This document shows, piece after piece, positions 14,554-23,251 of a DNA stretch of 35,633 nucleotides. Position 1 is the first letter of the stretch. Every line of letters starts with the position of its first letter. A program made the position numbers and the translations under genes. The stretch is from Lachnospiraceae bacterium. Lineage in GTDB: Bacteria > Bacillota > Clostridia > Lachnospirales > Lachnospiraceae. The DNA lies in assembly GCA_029067205.1 (NCBI GenBank), contig JAIEEY010000455.1:1-35633 (forward strand), read 5' to 3'. Below the pieces are notes generated by a model. It ran no database searches and was not told the origin of the DNA. It was given only the letters and a program-made list of their open reading frames with translations.

Positions 14554-15563
14554 TGACGCCCTCCTTCAATTCTCCGTCTTTTTGATTTCTCCATTTTCCT
14601 CATAAGCACCTGCTGCCTTGTCCTGGCATATGCCTCTTCTTTTTGCAGGCCCAGATACGTTTTCCAATGCCTTTGGTCAAGTGTTCCGTCCTCCAGGGCT
14701 CTTTTGACGGCGCACCCTGGCTCTGTCTGGTGCTGGCAGTCCGAAAATCTGCACTGTAATACCAGCTCCTCAATGTCCTCAAAAGTAAGTTCCACTCCGT
14801 CTGTGCCCTCACCCAGGATCAGCTTTCGTATACCTGGTGTATCAATGATTCTGCCACCACCTTTTATGACGCTTTTATCGGGGAGTGTAATCTGGTCTGG
14901 AATATCAAACATCTGCTTATACGTTGTCGTATGACGTCCCTGTGCATCTGACTCCCTGATACTGCCTGTCTGCATCTGCTCTTCACCCATCAGGATATTT
15001 ACAAAAGAAGATTTTCCAACTCCCGAAGATCCGAGCAGTACAATGGTATGTCCATTCGTAAAATATTTTTCTAACTGCAAGAACCCTTCCCCGGTATACG
15101 AACTTACACAGTATATATCGACGCCAGGCGCCAGAGTATTTACCTGCGCTAATACCTGTTCCCGATCTTCCATTAGATCGGATTTGGTCAGCAATATAAC
15201 AGGTGTTCCTCCACTCTGCCATGCGACTGTCAGATACCGTTCTAACTTTGACGGATGAAAATCCTTATTCAACGACATTGTGATAAAAACATAGTCAAAA
15301 TTGGCTGCTACCGCCTGATCAGGCAGTCCTTGTGTTGCGTTTAAGCGCATAAACACTGATTTTCGCTCCATGACCTTGAGAATCGTGCTGTCACCGTCCG
15401 CATTCCAAAGCACTTCAACCTGGTCGCCGACAGTCGGGAACATTACGATTTCCCCACTGTTGTAAAAAGCTGCTGTCTTTAATCTTCCATATAAAATTTC
15501 TGTACCAAAACTCAATTCATAGCGGTCCCTGTGCACCGCCGTAACAATCGCTATATTTTCCAT
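14550..15563 (-). CDS. rsgA: Ribosome small subunit-dependent GTPase A
   Basis: A 337-aa circularly permuted GTPase. An N-terminal OB-like domain (1-80) is followed by G4 TKSD (126-129), then G1 GSSGVGKSS (178-186), then G3 DTPG (241-244). The C-terminal zinc finger has C271, C276, H278 and C284, and the tail is basic. RsgA (YjeQ/YloQ) acts in late 30S maturation. AGAGGAAAAG precedes the ATG. Upstream is a leader with its own promoter, a 23-codon ORF and a strong terminator, so expression is probably attenuated. The N-terminal half differs from housekeeping copies in length and may mark a second paralogue. Confidence 0.92.
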   Translation of the reverse strand: MENIAIVTAVHRDRYELSFGTEILYGRLKTAAFYNSGEIVMFPTVGDQVEVLWNADGDSTILKVMERKSVFMRLNATQGLPDQAVAANFDYVFITMSLNKDFHPSKLERYLTVAWQSGGTPVILLTKSDLMEDREQVLAQVNTLAPGVDIYCVSSYTGEGFLQLEKYFTNGHTIVLLGSSGVGKSSFVNILMGEEQMQTGSIRESDAQGRHTTTYKQMFDIPDQITLPDKSVIKGGGRIIDTPGIRKLILGEGTDGVELTFEDIEELVLQCRFSDCQHQTEPGCAVKRALEDGTLDQRHWKTYLGLQKEEAYARTRQQVLMRKMEKSKRRRIEGGRQ

Positions 15564-15684
15564 TTCGTCTTTTCCTCTTTCTTATCAATCTTTTCCTGTT
15601 CCATGTGACTTCGTTTTCCAAAACATTTTTGAATTCATTTTTCCTATTCTGTATCATAGTACATCTCTCCTTTCACGCAAAAAA

Positions 15685-15718
15685 TCCCGAAGACACCATT
15701 CTATGCCTTCGGGATTAA
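15685..15718 (-). terminator. Terminator in the rsgA leader
   Basis: On the minus strand, AATCCCGAAG (about 15708-15717) pairs with CTTCGGGATT (about 15684-15693), followed by TTTTTG. It lies about 120 nt upstream of the rsgA start and downstream of the short ORF. A smaller hairpin, TCGTGG/CCACGA plus TTTT (15736-15764), precedes it. Confidence 0.8.
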
Positions 15719-15774
15719 AAATCTACTGTATGCATAAAATCGTGGCACCAGACGATACCACGACAAACACAACT

Positions 15775-15852
15775 TTTTTAATTGCAGTTCTCCGAGGTAA
15801 CCGCGCACTTTATGAAGTTCTTTTCCATGCTGTTCTTCATCTTTGTCATTAT
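15775..15852 (-). CDS. 23-codon leader ORF upstream of rsgA
   Basis: GGAGG lies 9 nt before an ATG, and the frame encodes 23 residues (MTKMKNSMEK..., ending CAVTSENCN) before TAA. It is the first ORF after the strong promoter at 15889-15917 and is followed by two hairpins, the second an intrinsic terminator, before rsgA. This is the layout of a leader peptide that controls attenuation, for example by ribosome stalling. I do not recognise the peptide. A 60-codon frame in the same place starts only at TTG and has no good ribosome site. Coordinates of the ends are approximate to a few bases. Confidence 0.5.
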
Positions 15853-15888
15853 CAATTACCTCCGTTTCATTTAATATTTTCAATCCTT

Positions 15889-15917
15889 ATATTATCAGGT
15901 TATAGAACCAATGTCAA
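15889..15917 (-). promoter_or_regulatory. Strong promoter of the rsgA leader
   Basis: On the minus strand TTGACA (15912-15917) and TAATAT (15889-15894) are 17 nt apart, with TGA before the -10. It accounts, with the leader ORF and terminator, for the 392-nt stretch between rsgA and the next gene. Confidence 0.78.
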
Positions 15918-15955
15918 CCATCAAAAAATTTTATCCCTTCCATTCCGTGCAAGAA

Positions 15956-16402
15956 CTACTCGGGCATTCGGCGATATCTTCCCAGGTTGAGGCTGTCAAA
16001 CGCATCCTTGCCAGGTCTGCACCAGACACCAAGTTCTTTTAACAACAGGTTGATCGTTCCATCACCGCTGCGTGGTTCAATGGAGATTCGTCCATTTTCA
16101 TAAAGCACGCCTGCCTGAGTTCCCACACCACCAAAATAATCGGTTTCCACATAGGCTAATTTTGTACGAAACGAATATTGCTGCAGGAGTTGCTCAGCCG
16201 CCACAGTGAAATAGTCTAGTTCAGGAAAACAGAACTCATCAGGTACGTCGTATAACTCTGTAATGTCATCCAAAAGCGCATTCGTCAAAAAGACCATTCC
16301 ATATCCTTGTAGCAGTTCGATTTCCTCTGCGTATACCCAGTCTTCTGCCAGTTTCTGAACAGACTCATGTACTCCAATAATAGCTCTTATGCAATGTCCC
16401 AT
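15956..16402 (-). CDS. Hypothetical protein, 148 aa
   Basis: Not recognised. A soluble acidic protein without signal peptide or membrane segment. A stretch around residues 90-115 (YVETDYFGGVGTQAGVLYEN) looks conserved in style with uncharacterised or immunity-like proteins from other Gram-positive bacteria, but I cannot name the family. The ATG at 16402 is chosen because AAAGGA is 9 nt away; the ATG at 16408 is only 3 nt from it. The gene sits alone between the rsgA leader promoter and a repeat element. Confidence 0.65.
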   Translation of the reverse strand: MGHCIRAIIGVHESVQKLAEDWVYAEEIELLQGYGMVFLTNALLDDITELYDVPDEFCFPELDYFTVAAEQLLQQYSFRTKLAYVETDYFGGVGTQAGVLYENGRISIEPRSGDGTINLLLKELGVWCRPGKDAFDSLNLGRYRRMPE

Positions 16403-16448
16403 TGTCATTTGTCCTTTCTGCTAAATCTAAATATATATTGCGATCCTT

Positions 16449-16622
16449 AGGAACTGTTCAAAAATAACATGTACACCTTGACTTGTCTATTTCTCCGATT
16501 GCACAGGTCAAAAAGCCTCGCCGTAGCCCACTACGCCTACGTTTTTTGACCAATTGATTTATCAATTTAACCTCGAAGAAATATCCTGCGCAAGTTGCAC
16601 ATGTTATTTCTGTACAGTTCCT
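16449..16622. mobile_element. 174-bp inverted-repeat element
   Basis: About 24-bp terminal arms (16449-16472 and 16599-16622, two mismatches) begin AGGAACTGT and carry AAATAACATGT, the same ends as the element in the thrS T-box. An inner inverted repeat, GGTCAAAAA against TTTTTTGACC (about 16507-16553), surrounds a GC-rich core. CTTA occurs at both outer edges. There is no coding capacity. It lies between the 148-aa gene and the MATE gene end and may also act as a transcription barrier. Confidence 0.75.
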
Positions 16623-16644
16623 TATCATGATAATACATCATACT

Positions 16645-17991
16645 CTATGTAGTTGGCATAACCACATCTTTCTTATTTTTCATCAGATAGAACGCTGCAC
16701 CTGCCGCATCTGCAAGGAACCACCCAATCGGCACGGACATCCAGATGCCCGTCACACCGATTCCGTCTATGGCAGAGAGCGTATACGCCAACAGCACACG
16801 CATTCCAAGTGATATCACGGTAAGAATGACGGAGATGCCTGGCTTGTTGACTGCTCGAAAATAACCATAAAACAAAAACAGCAGTCCTATCCCAAAGTAA
16901 AACGACGCCTCGATGCGCAGATATCCAACACCCACCACAACCGCCTCCGCACTGCTCTCATCGAGAAACAGCGACATAAGCGGCTTTGCAAATCCTACCA
17001 CCAGCACAGAAATCACAGAACAGAATAGAAATGCACTAAGTACGGCATCCCGCATTCCTCTGCGGATTCGATCCTGTTTTCCAGCTCCGTAGTTTTGCGC
17101 CACATAAGTTGAGAATGCATTGCCGAAATCCTGTACTGGCGAGTAGGCAAATGAGTCAATCTTGACTGCTGCCGCAAATGCCGCCATCACTACTGCACCA
17201 AAGCTGTTGACAAGTCCCTGCACCATTAAAATGCCAAAGTTCATAACCGACTGCTGCAGACATGTCAGTGATGACAAGCCGAGCAGTTCTTTTAAGATCC
17301 CTTGGTTCCAATGTCTGTTTTCCTTTTTAATATGTACCTCGGGATATTTCCTCACACAATATATCAAAATACCCGCTCCTGCCACATACTGCGAGATCAC
17401 TGTAGCTGCCGCCGCTCCGCCGACACCCCACATCAGCACGCGGATAAAAAACAAATCCAGAAAAATATTCAATACTGCTGAGACGCCAAGGAAACAGAGT
17501 GGTATCAGCGAATTGCCGAGAGCACGCATAAAATTTGCCACAAAGTTATACAAAAAGGTCGCGATAATCCCCGCAAATATCCATAAGAGATACTCCTTCA
17601 TGAATGGTACTACTTCTTCAGGTACACGAAGAAAAACAAGAATCCCCTGAATCCCTGCGTAGACCAGGACATTCAGAGTTATGGTAACTGTCCCGATCAT
17701 CAGAAACGCCATATAGATGCCCTTTTCCAGCCTGTCATAATCACGCCTGCCAAACTGCATAGAAAAAAAGGCACTACTGCCCATACAGAGCCCTAAAATA
17801 ATCGAAGTAACAAAAACCATCAGCGTGTAGGAGGACCCCACTGCCGCCAGCGCGTTTTTACCGAGAAACCGCCCGACGATCAGCGTATCCACCACATTGT
17901 AAAGCTGCTGCAGGACATTTCCCACCATAATCGGAAATGCGAACTTTAACAGCTTTTTCATGATATTTCCCTGGGTTAAATCGCAGTTCAT
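16645..17991 (-). CDS. MATE family efflux transporter
   Basis: A 448-aa membrane protein with twelve predicted helices in two pseudo-symmetric halves. The MATE signature is present: an N-terminal PIMVGNVLQQLYNVVDTLIV and the matching second-half stretch around QDFGNAFSTYVAQNYGAGKQ. MATE proteins export cationic drugs or metabolites using Na+ or H+ gradients. The frame is open to a TTG at 18009, but GAGG 9 nt before the ATG at 17991 decides the start. A 35-codon ORF with a strong ribosome site ends 11 nt upstream. No regulator gene adjoins, although the promoter region is rich in dyads. Confidence 0.92.
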   Translation of the reverse strand: MNCDLTQGNIMKKLLKFAFPIMVGNVLQQLYNVVDTLIVGRFLGKNALAAVGSSYTLMVFVTSIILGLCMGSSAFFSMQFGRRDYDRLEKGIYMAFLMIGTVTITLNVLVYAGIQGILVFLRVPEEVVPFMKEYLLWIFAGIIATFLYNFVANFMRALGNSLIPLCFLGVSAVLNIFLDLFFIRVLMWGVGGAAAATVISQYVAGAGILIYCVRKYPEVHIKKENRHWNQGILKELLGLSSLTCLQQSVMNFGILMVQGLVNSFGAVVMAAFAAAVKIDSFAYSPVQDFGNAFSTYVAQNYGAGKQDRIRRGMRDAVLSAFLFCSVISVLVVGFAKPLMSLFLDESSAEAVVVGVGYLRIEASFYFGIGLLFLFYGYFRAVNKPGISVILTVISLGMRVLLAYTLSAIDGIGVTGIWMSVPIGWFLADAAGAAFYLMKNKKDVVMPTT

Positions 17992-18002
17992 ATGACCAGT
18001 CC

Positions 18003-18110
18003 TCACCAATCTCCAAGGAACAGATTTCTGTTGATGCTCTCTGTCTCCTTTTTAGTGTATTCTCTTTCCAGCGTTCTGATTTCAAGTTTGCAGTCTACGA
18101 ACTGCTTCAT
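18003..18110 (-). CDS. 35-aa ORF directly upstream of the MATE gene
   Basis: AAAGGAG lies 10 nt before the ATG at 18110. The frame encodes 35 residues (MKQFVDCKLEIRTLERE..., ending RNLFLGDW) and stops 11 nt before the MATE start, with the MATE ribosome site GAGG overlapping its TGA. It is charged and probably helical. It could be a leader peptide coupling translation to the transporter, or a small protein in its own right. No known family was recognised. Confidence 0.5.
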   Translation of the reverse strand: MKQFVDCKLEIRTLEREYTKKETESINRNLFLGDW

Positions 18111-18142
18111 GACTGTCACACTCCTTTTGCCTGTTTATTTCT

Positions 18143-18170
18143 ATTTTATCACATTTATTATGTTTGTAAA
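18143..18170 (-). promoter_or_regulatory. Promoter of the MATE operon with dyads
   Basis: On the minus strand TTTACA (18165-18170) and TAAAAT (18143-18148) are 16 nt apart, with TGA before the -10. An inverted repeat ACAT-n5-ATGT (18151-18163) falls in the spacer and a second, TTGCGT/ACGCAA, lies upstream near 18180-18203. They resemble operator sites. Confidence 0.6.
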
Positions 18171-18235
18171 TATAATGTTTGCGTGCATAATATTTAATAC
18201 GCAATCACATCTGTGCGAAGATGATGCTGAATAAT

Positions 18236-18272
18236 AGCGCTTTGTTATAGTTTCAAACTATCTCAAAGCGCT
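18236..18272. terminator. Long hairpin between MCP and MATE units
   Basis: AGCGCTTTG (18236-18244) pairs with CAAAGCGCT (18264-18272), and inside it ATAGTTT (18247-18253) pairs with AAACTAT (18255-18261). No U-tract follows on either strand. It lies 140 nt past the MCP stop and is the main feature of this 302-nt stretch besides the MATE promoter. Confidence 0.55.
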
Positions 18273-18412
18273 GTTGCTACTCATTTTCTATTATTACTCT
18301 TTTCTTGTATATTCTGTCCCTTTCCTCTCCATGTTCCCTTCTGAGATCATATCTCTCCGTATGGTACAATAATCCTCGTTAAACTCCTGAATAACAGCAT
18401 TTACCTTTCATT

Positions 18413-20401
18413 TTATGTACGCTTTTTTAACTGGAATTGTACAATCGTATCCATTAACGCCTGTGCACATGCTCCTAAATGCGATGAAATTTCAGAATTT
18501 TCCTTGGCACTCGCCGCATTATTTCCCACCATTTCACTAATTTTTCTTATACTTATGGAAATTTCATCCGCGGAATTTTTCTGTGTTTCAACAAAATTTA
18601 CGATTTCATCGACCATCTGTGTATTAGCAGCAGAAAACTCCGCACTGTCTGAAATTGTTTTATCTGTCTTTGCAACTAGTTCCTTTCCTTTTGCAACGGA
18701 AGTCAGGGAATGCGCGATGACATCGCTGATCTTAGCACTTGACTGTGAACTGCTTGCTGAGAGTGTACCGATTTCTTCAGCCACCACTGCAAATCCCCTG
18801 CCGGCATCTCCAGCTCTTGCAGCTTCTATTGATGCATTTAATGCAAGCAGATTTGTCTGGCTTGCAATCGCGTTGATTTCTGTTACAAATCCGGCGATCT
18901 CATCATAACAGCCCGCTATCTCATCAATCGCCATAACCAGTTCATTCATTTCCGCACTTCCAACTGCCAGACGTTCATTTACATTATCTGTATTTACTTT
19001 AATGGAAACCGCAAATTCGGTTATTTTCTCCATATTATCCGTCAGACTCTTCATTTCCCTTGACGCATTCATAACAGATTCACTTTGCACCGCCGCCACA
19101 TTTGCGACATTTTCACTTGTTTCCGATAAGTTTTCCGAATAATGTAGCACTGTTGCTGCCTGTTCGCTTATTTCTATAAAGCTTTCATTCAGCACTTTTA
19201 TAATATCAATCAATGCGATCTTAATTTTTTCATACTCTCCCGTATACTCTCCTTCTACACTAAAGTTCAGATTCTTCTCTGAAATAGAAGTCACAGTATT
19301 TGTAATCTCCATAATATAATGCTGCAGCCCTTTCATTGTGTTGTTAAGCGCTACTGACAGTGCATTTACTTCCTGCGACTGCTCATCTACATGAAAAACA
19401 TAATCCAATTTACCGTCCGATATTTTACTCACATTTGCTGCCAATTCTTCCAGTGGTGAAAACATTGGATTAATGCCATTGATCAGCTGCCGCTTTGCCA
19501 GTTTCTCCAGCAAAATACCCAATATTATTGTCAGTATCATAATCAGGACAATCACCATGATGATCCATGTAAGAGATATAACTGCTACCACATTCCAGCC
19601 TGTTGTTTTGGCAATGCTGCTGACTGCAAATTTTAATCCGCCGCTGTAATCCCAAATCAGTTTTGCTGACAGCTCTTTCTCACAAACGCTTTTATATTTC
19701 CCACCTAAAGCCTCTGACACCGTTGTACTTTTTTCATTATTCAATGCAATATCTTTATCCGGATGTGTTAAAATGACGTCTTCCTTTGATGTTAAAAACA
19801 CATAGTTCCCGTCATCGTATGAACTCTCAATCAACGCAACCAGATTATCCATATACATATCTATTCCTGCCACGCCAAGTAGAGAACCGCCGCTGTATAT
19901 CGCTTTAGAGGCGGTAATACAAATATTTCCGGTCTGTTCATCCAGATATGGCTCGGTCACATATACCCCCTGCGTCTCTACTGCACCTACATACCATGCG
20001 CGTTCAGATACTACAAAATCAGCTTCCGGCAGCCATCCGCCTGACATATATGTCATAATTCCGTCCGAGTAGATGACATCGTCCTGCTTTACACAGACAT
20101 ATACTGCCGATATATCATCATACTGGTTTGCCAGTTCATCTATATACGCATAATAATCCGACTGTGCTATTCCGGAAGAAATCCCTGTCGCAACAGTATT
20201 GATAAATGCCATCTTTTCCGTCATAGCATTATCCACTTGTGAACAATATAGCTGTGCCTGCTTTCTATTATCTTTAATTGTATACGAAATAATAATAGCA
20301 AGTACCGTTGCTCCTGCTAACATGCACAGTCCGAAAATAATTCTCCTGATTGACTGGCTGGCCCTCTTGTTGACATTTGAACTAAGTTTTTGTAATTCCA
20401 T
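18413..20401 (-). CDS. Methyl-accepting chemotaxis protein, dCache sensor
   Basis: A 662-aa chemoreceptor. TM1 is at about 21-41, followed by an extracellular dCache domain (about 45-270), TM2 (271-298), HAMP (about 299-365) and the cytoplasmic signalling hairpin, whose tip reads [20 protein letters not shown] (514-533). In the sensor, R134, W136, Y137, Y152 and D181 (RAWY, EPY, GID) fit the dCache amino-acid-binding pattern, so an amino-acid-like ligand is plausible. GAGGAG lies 8 nt before the ATG at 20401; the earlier ATG at 20428 lacks a site. It lies 184 nt downstream of a BMP-type lipoprotein on the same strand. Confidence 0.93.
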   Translation of the reverse strand: MELQKLSSNVNKRASQSIRRIIFGLCMLAGATVLAIIISYTIKDNRKQAQLYCSQVDNAMTEKMAFINTVATGISSGIAQSDYYAYIDELANQYDDISAVYVCVKQDDVIYSDGIMTYMSGGWLPEADFVVSERAWYVGAVETQGVYVTEPYLDEQTGNICITASKAIYSGGSLLGVAGIDMYMDNLVALIESSYDDGNYVFLTSKEDVILTHPDKDIALNNEKSTTVSEALGGKYKSVCEKELSAKLIWDYSGGLKFAVSSIAKTTGWNVVAVISLTWIIMVIVLIMILTIILGILLEKLAKRQLINGINPMFSPLEELAANVSKISDGKLDYVFHVDEQSQEVNALSVALNNTMKGLQHYIMEITNTVTSISEKNLNFSVEGEYTGEYEKIKIALIDIIKVLNESFIEISEQAATVLHYSENLSETSENVANVAAVQSESVMNASREMKSLTDNMEKITEFAVSIKVNTDNVNERLAVGSAEMNELVMAIDEIAGCYDEIAGFVTEINAIASQTNLLALNASIEAARAGDAGRGFAVVAEEIGTLSASSSQSSAKISDVIAHSLTSVAKGKELVAKTDKTISDSAEFSAANTQMVDEIVNFVETQKNSADEISISIRKISEMVGNNAASAKENSEISSHLGACAQALMDTIVQFQLKKRT

Positions 20402-20446
20402 TGTGCAGTCTCCTCGTCTGATTAGCAAAGATTTTTCTATTATTTT

Positions 20447-20474
20447 AGTATATGGAGTTTCCGGATTTTTTCAA
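20447..20474 (-). promoter_or_regulatory. Promoter of the MCP gene
   Basis: On the minus strand TTGAAA (20469-20474) and TATACT (20447-20452) are 16 nt apart. It is a housekeeping-type promoter; no sigma-D chemotaxis promoter was found. Confidence 0.65.
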
Positions 20475-20487
20475 TAGGAGTTGCACG

Positions 20488-20526
20488 AATTGTCAAAATC
20501 CGTCCTAATTGTAAAAAAATCTGTCC
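20488..20526. repeat. Tandem direct repeat upstream of the MCP promoter
   Basis: Two imperfect copies of a 19-20-bp unit (AATTGTCAAAATCCGTCC at 20488-20505 and its variant at 20507-20526) lie 14 nt above the -35. Spacing of about two helical turns is typical of activator sites. Confidence 0.5.
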
Positions 20527-20585
20527 GATTTAGGGCTTGACAAAAACAATTCTGGATATCTAACCATGATCAGATACTCTACTTA

Positions 20586-21767
20586 CTACTTTATGATCCC
20601 ATAATCTGTCACCCTGATATCTGTCACAGGCATTTTCGAAGTATCACCAGAAACTACAATCTCGCCGCTATACATCGCCTTTACCAGCGCATTATAATCG
20701 TTCTCCGTAAATGCATCGCTCCATTGTGTACTCCGAATCGGCAGCTGCACATAATTCTCCTCTGGATTCTCTGAGACGATTCCGAGGTTTCCAATTTTTC
20801 CTGCATAATCACTCCATCTTCCATCTCTGATGCTTGTGAGAACGTCGTTGACCGTCCCAGTGAGGTCTTTCATTGCCGAGGTAACTGTTAAGCCCTGTCC
20901 ATATACCCCGTCAATAACAGGTTGCTGGTCCGAATCGACGCCGATCACTTTCCCACCTGTCTTTGCCGCCGCTTCTGCCGCTGATGTGTAGATTTTACCT
21001 CCGCAGGAAAAGACGATTTCTACATTTTTCTCACTGTACCATGTATCCATGACACTTGTAATGTCAGCGTCTCCATAAAACTGCCCACCGCATATATATT
21101 CCACTTCAATCTCACCTGTGATACCAAGTTCTGCCGCTGCTGCATCAATTCCTTGCAGATAACCATATCCATAACGATGAACTACTGGAGCAGACACTCC
21201 TCCGAGAAATCCAAGATGCCTGTAACCTGATTTCACAGCCGCATATCCCACCATATATCCGGAAATCTCCTCCTGATAAGTACAACAGTAGACATTCTCT
21301 TCATGGTAATAATCAGTCACACTGTAATCTTCTGGATTTCCAGTATATTCCTCACCTACAGCCTTTTCGCAGAGATCTCCTGCACTGACATCGAGTGCAA
21401 CAAATTTTACGCTCGGATACCTTTCTGGCTGCGTGACAATCGTCGCCGCAAACAGATATCCCGGCATAACAATGATATCTGCTCCTTCTGCCACAGCTTT
21501 GTCAACACTCGTGTTTCTCGCCTCGTCAGAATCACTTTCCGGTTTGTAACAGGTAAATGGCACATCGTTAATCTCAGACCAGTTCCTGCAGGCTTCATAT
21601 GATGCCTGGTTATAACCTTGGTCTGTGACATCGCCGGAATCCGTGATCATTGCAATATTCATCTCTGTCGTAATAGTATCATCAGAATGCCCTATGTGAG
21701 AAGCACACGCTGTCAATGACATCACCATGACAGTCGTCAGCATCAATGCCAATACTTTCTTCTTCAT
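20586..21767 (-). CDS. BMP family substrate-binding lipoprotein
   Basis: A 393-aa lipoprotein. The signal peptide ends in the lipobox SLTAC with C21 as the lipidated residue. The mature part matches the BMP/PnrA-type periplasmic-binding fold (NIAMITDSGDVTDQGYNQAS, IIVMPGYLFAATI, GVSAPVVHRYGYGYLQGIDA). Family members bind nucleosides or related ligands for ABC import. No ABC ATPase or permease adjoins, which is unusual; its neighbours are purA upstream and a chemoreceptor downstream. GGAGGAT lies 7 nt before the ATG at 21767; the frame upstream to 21839 runs through the purA terminator. It may supply a shared transporter elsewhere or serve in sensing. Confidence 0.9.
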   Translation of the reverse strand: MKKKVLALMLTTVMVMSLTACASHIGHSDDTITTEMNIAMITDSGDVTDQGYNQASYEACRNWSEINDVPFTCYKPESDSDEARNTSVDKAVAEGADIIVMPGYLFAATIVTQPERYPSVKFVALDVSAGDLCEKAVGEEYTGNPEDYSVTDYYHEENVYCCTYQEEISGYMVGYAAVKSGYRHLGFLGGVSAPVVHRYGYGYLQGIDAAAAELGITGEIEVEYICGGQFYGDADITSVMDTWYSEKNVEIVFSCGGKIYTSAAEAAAKTGGKVIGVDSDQQPVIDGVYGQGLTVTSAMKDLTGTVNDVLTSIRDGRWSDYAGKIGNLGIVSENPEENYVQLPIRSTQWSDAFTENDYNALVKAMYSGEIVVSGDTSKMPVTDIRVTDYGIIK

Positions 21768-21814
21768 AAATTTTATCCTCCGTTGATATTTTTCCTTTGA
21801 ATGTCCGTGTGCAT

Positions 21815-21854
21815 AAAAAGCCAAAGGCATACGATACACATCACCTTTGGCTTT
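21815..21854 (-). terminator. Terminator after purA
   Basis: On the minus strand, AAAGCCAAAGG (21844-21854) pairs with CCTTTGGCTTT (21817-21827), followed by TTTTTA. A possible promoter, TTAAAG-17-TAAAAT, lies just before it inside the purA 3' end, so the hairpin might also act in the leader of the BMP gene. Confidence 0.8.
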
Positions 21855-21867
21855 CTATTTTATCACA

Positions 21868-23166
21868 TTATTTTGAACTCTTTAATTTACTCTTTCTATA
21901 TATGATATCATCCCTCGCTGGTCCATTGCTCACAAGTGTGATCGGATAGCCAATCTGTTTCTCGATGAATTCCACATATCTGCGGCAGTTCTCAGGAAGC
22001 TCCTCGTAGTTCCTGATGCCCCTGATGTCCGTCTTCCATCCGGGCAATGTCGTGAACACCGGCTTTGCCTTCCCAAGCTTTGCCGTGACAGGAAACTGCG
22101 TCGTAACTTCCCCGTCAATCTCATATCCTGTACATACAGGAATCTCGTCGAGATATCCGAGCACATCCAGCACTGTAAAGCAGACATCCGTCGTTCCCTG
22201 CATACGGCAGCCGTACTTGGACGCCACACAGTCAAACCAACCCATACGTCTCGGGCGTCCTGTCGTAGCACCGTACTCTCCGCCATCTCCTCCACGCCGT
22301 CTGAGCTCATCAGCCTCGTCGCCAAATATTTCTGAAACAAAAGCACCTGCGCCAACTGCCGACGAATATGCCTTACATACTGTATAAATTTCTTTGATCT
22401 CATAGGGTGGTATCCCTGCACCAATCGCACCGTAAGCTGCAAGTGTCGATGAAGACGTTACCATTGGATAAATTCCGTGGTCAGGATCCTTTAACGTGCC
22501 AAGCTGCCCTTCCAGGAGAATATTCTTTCCAGCCTTTAATGCCTCGTCAAGATATGCAGAGATATCACATACATAAGGCTCGACCATATCCCTGTATCCG
22601 TGCAGTGTCTCAAGAAGTTCTGCCGGAACGATTGCAGGCTTGTGATACAAATGCTCCAGGATAACGTTTTTCTGCTCTGACACCTGCTCAATCTTCTCTT
22701 TCAAGAGTTCCTCGTCAAAAAGCTCGCTCACCTGAAAACCAATCTTTGCATATTTATCTGAATAGAAAGGGGCGATACCTGACTTGGTGGATCCAAACGA
22801 TTTTCCACCCAGGCGCTCCTCCTCATACTGGTCAAACAGCACATGATACGGCATCACGATCTGCGCCCTGTCTGATACCAGGATCTTGGGCATCGGCACA
22901 TTCCTGTCCGTGATCGACTTGATCTCATTCATCAGAACCGGAATATTCAGCGCCACACCATTACCGATAATGCTTGTCGTATGATTATAAAATACTCCTG
23001 AAGGCAGGGTGTGAAGTGCAAACTTACCATAATTATTCACGATTGTGTGTCCTGCATTTGCCCCCCCCTGAAAACGGATAACAATATCTGCCTCGCGTGC
23101 GAGCATATCGGTAATCTTACCTTTTCCCTCGTCGCCCCAATTAGCTCCTACTACTGCTTTTACCAT
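21868..23166 (-). CDS. purA: Adenylosuccinate synthetase
   Basis: A 432-aa enzyme that joins IMP and aspartate with GTP to form adenylosuccinate, the first step of AMP synthesis. The phosphate loop GDEGKGK (11-17) has the catalytic base D12, with partner H40 in GGANAGHT; TTGRPRRMGWFD is the IMP/aspartate region. The second ATG (23166) is 7 nt after GGAGG; the first (23172) is too close. The 121-nt gap to purB holds a promoter-like pair, so it may be transcribed both from purC and on its own. Confidence 0.97.
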   Translation of the reverse strand: MVKAVVGANWGDEGKGKITDMLAREADIVIRFQGGANAGHTIVNNYGKFALHTLPSGVFYNHTTSIIGNGVALNIPVLMNEIKSITDRNVPMPKILVSDRAQIVMPYHVLFDQYEEERLGGKSFGSTKSGIAPFYSDKYAKIGFQVSELFDEELLKEKIEQVSEQKNVILEHLYHKPAIVPAELLETLHGYRDMVEPYVCDISAYLDEALKAGKNILLEGQLGTLKDPDHGIYPMVTSSSTLAAYGAIGAGIPPYEIKEIYTVCKAYSSAVGAGAFVSEIFGDEADELRRRGGDGGEYGATTGRPRRMGWFDCVASKYGCRMQGTTDVCFTVLDVLGYLDEIPVCTGYEIDGEVTTQFPVTAKLGKAKPVFTTLPGWKTDIRGIRNYEELPENCRRYVEFIEKQIGYPITLVSNGPARDDIIYRKSKLKSSK

Positions 23167-23251
23167 TGACATACCTCCGGTTCTTTTTTACTAGGAACGA
23201 TTTCGTTCCCCAAACTCCTCTTACACCGTGTGCACAAACACACCGCTAATT

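Noticed and set aside
15701-15883. 60-codon frame over the rsgA leader
   Set aside because: It needs a TTG start without a proper ribosome site and runs through the terminator; the 23-codon frame with GGAGG is better supported.
21930-22442. 170-aa minus-strand frame inside purA
   Set aside because: It overlaps purA in another frame, is Arg-rich and has no motif or ribosome site.
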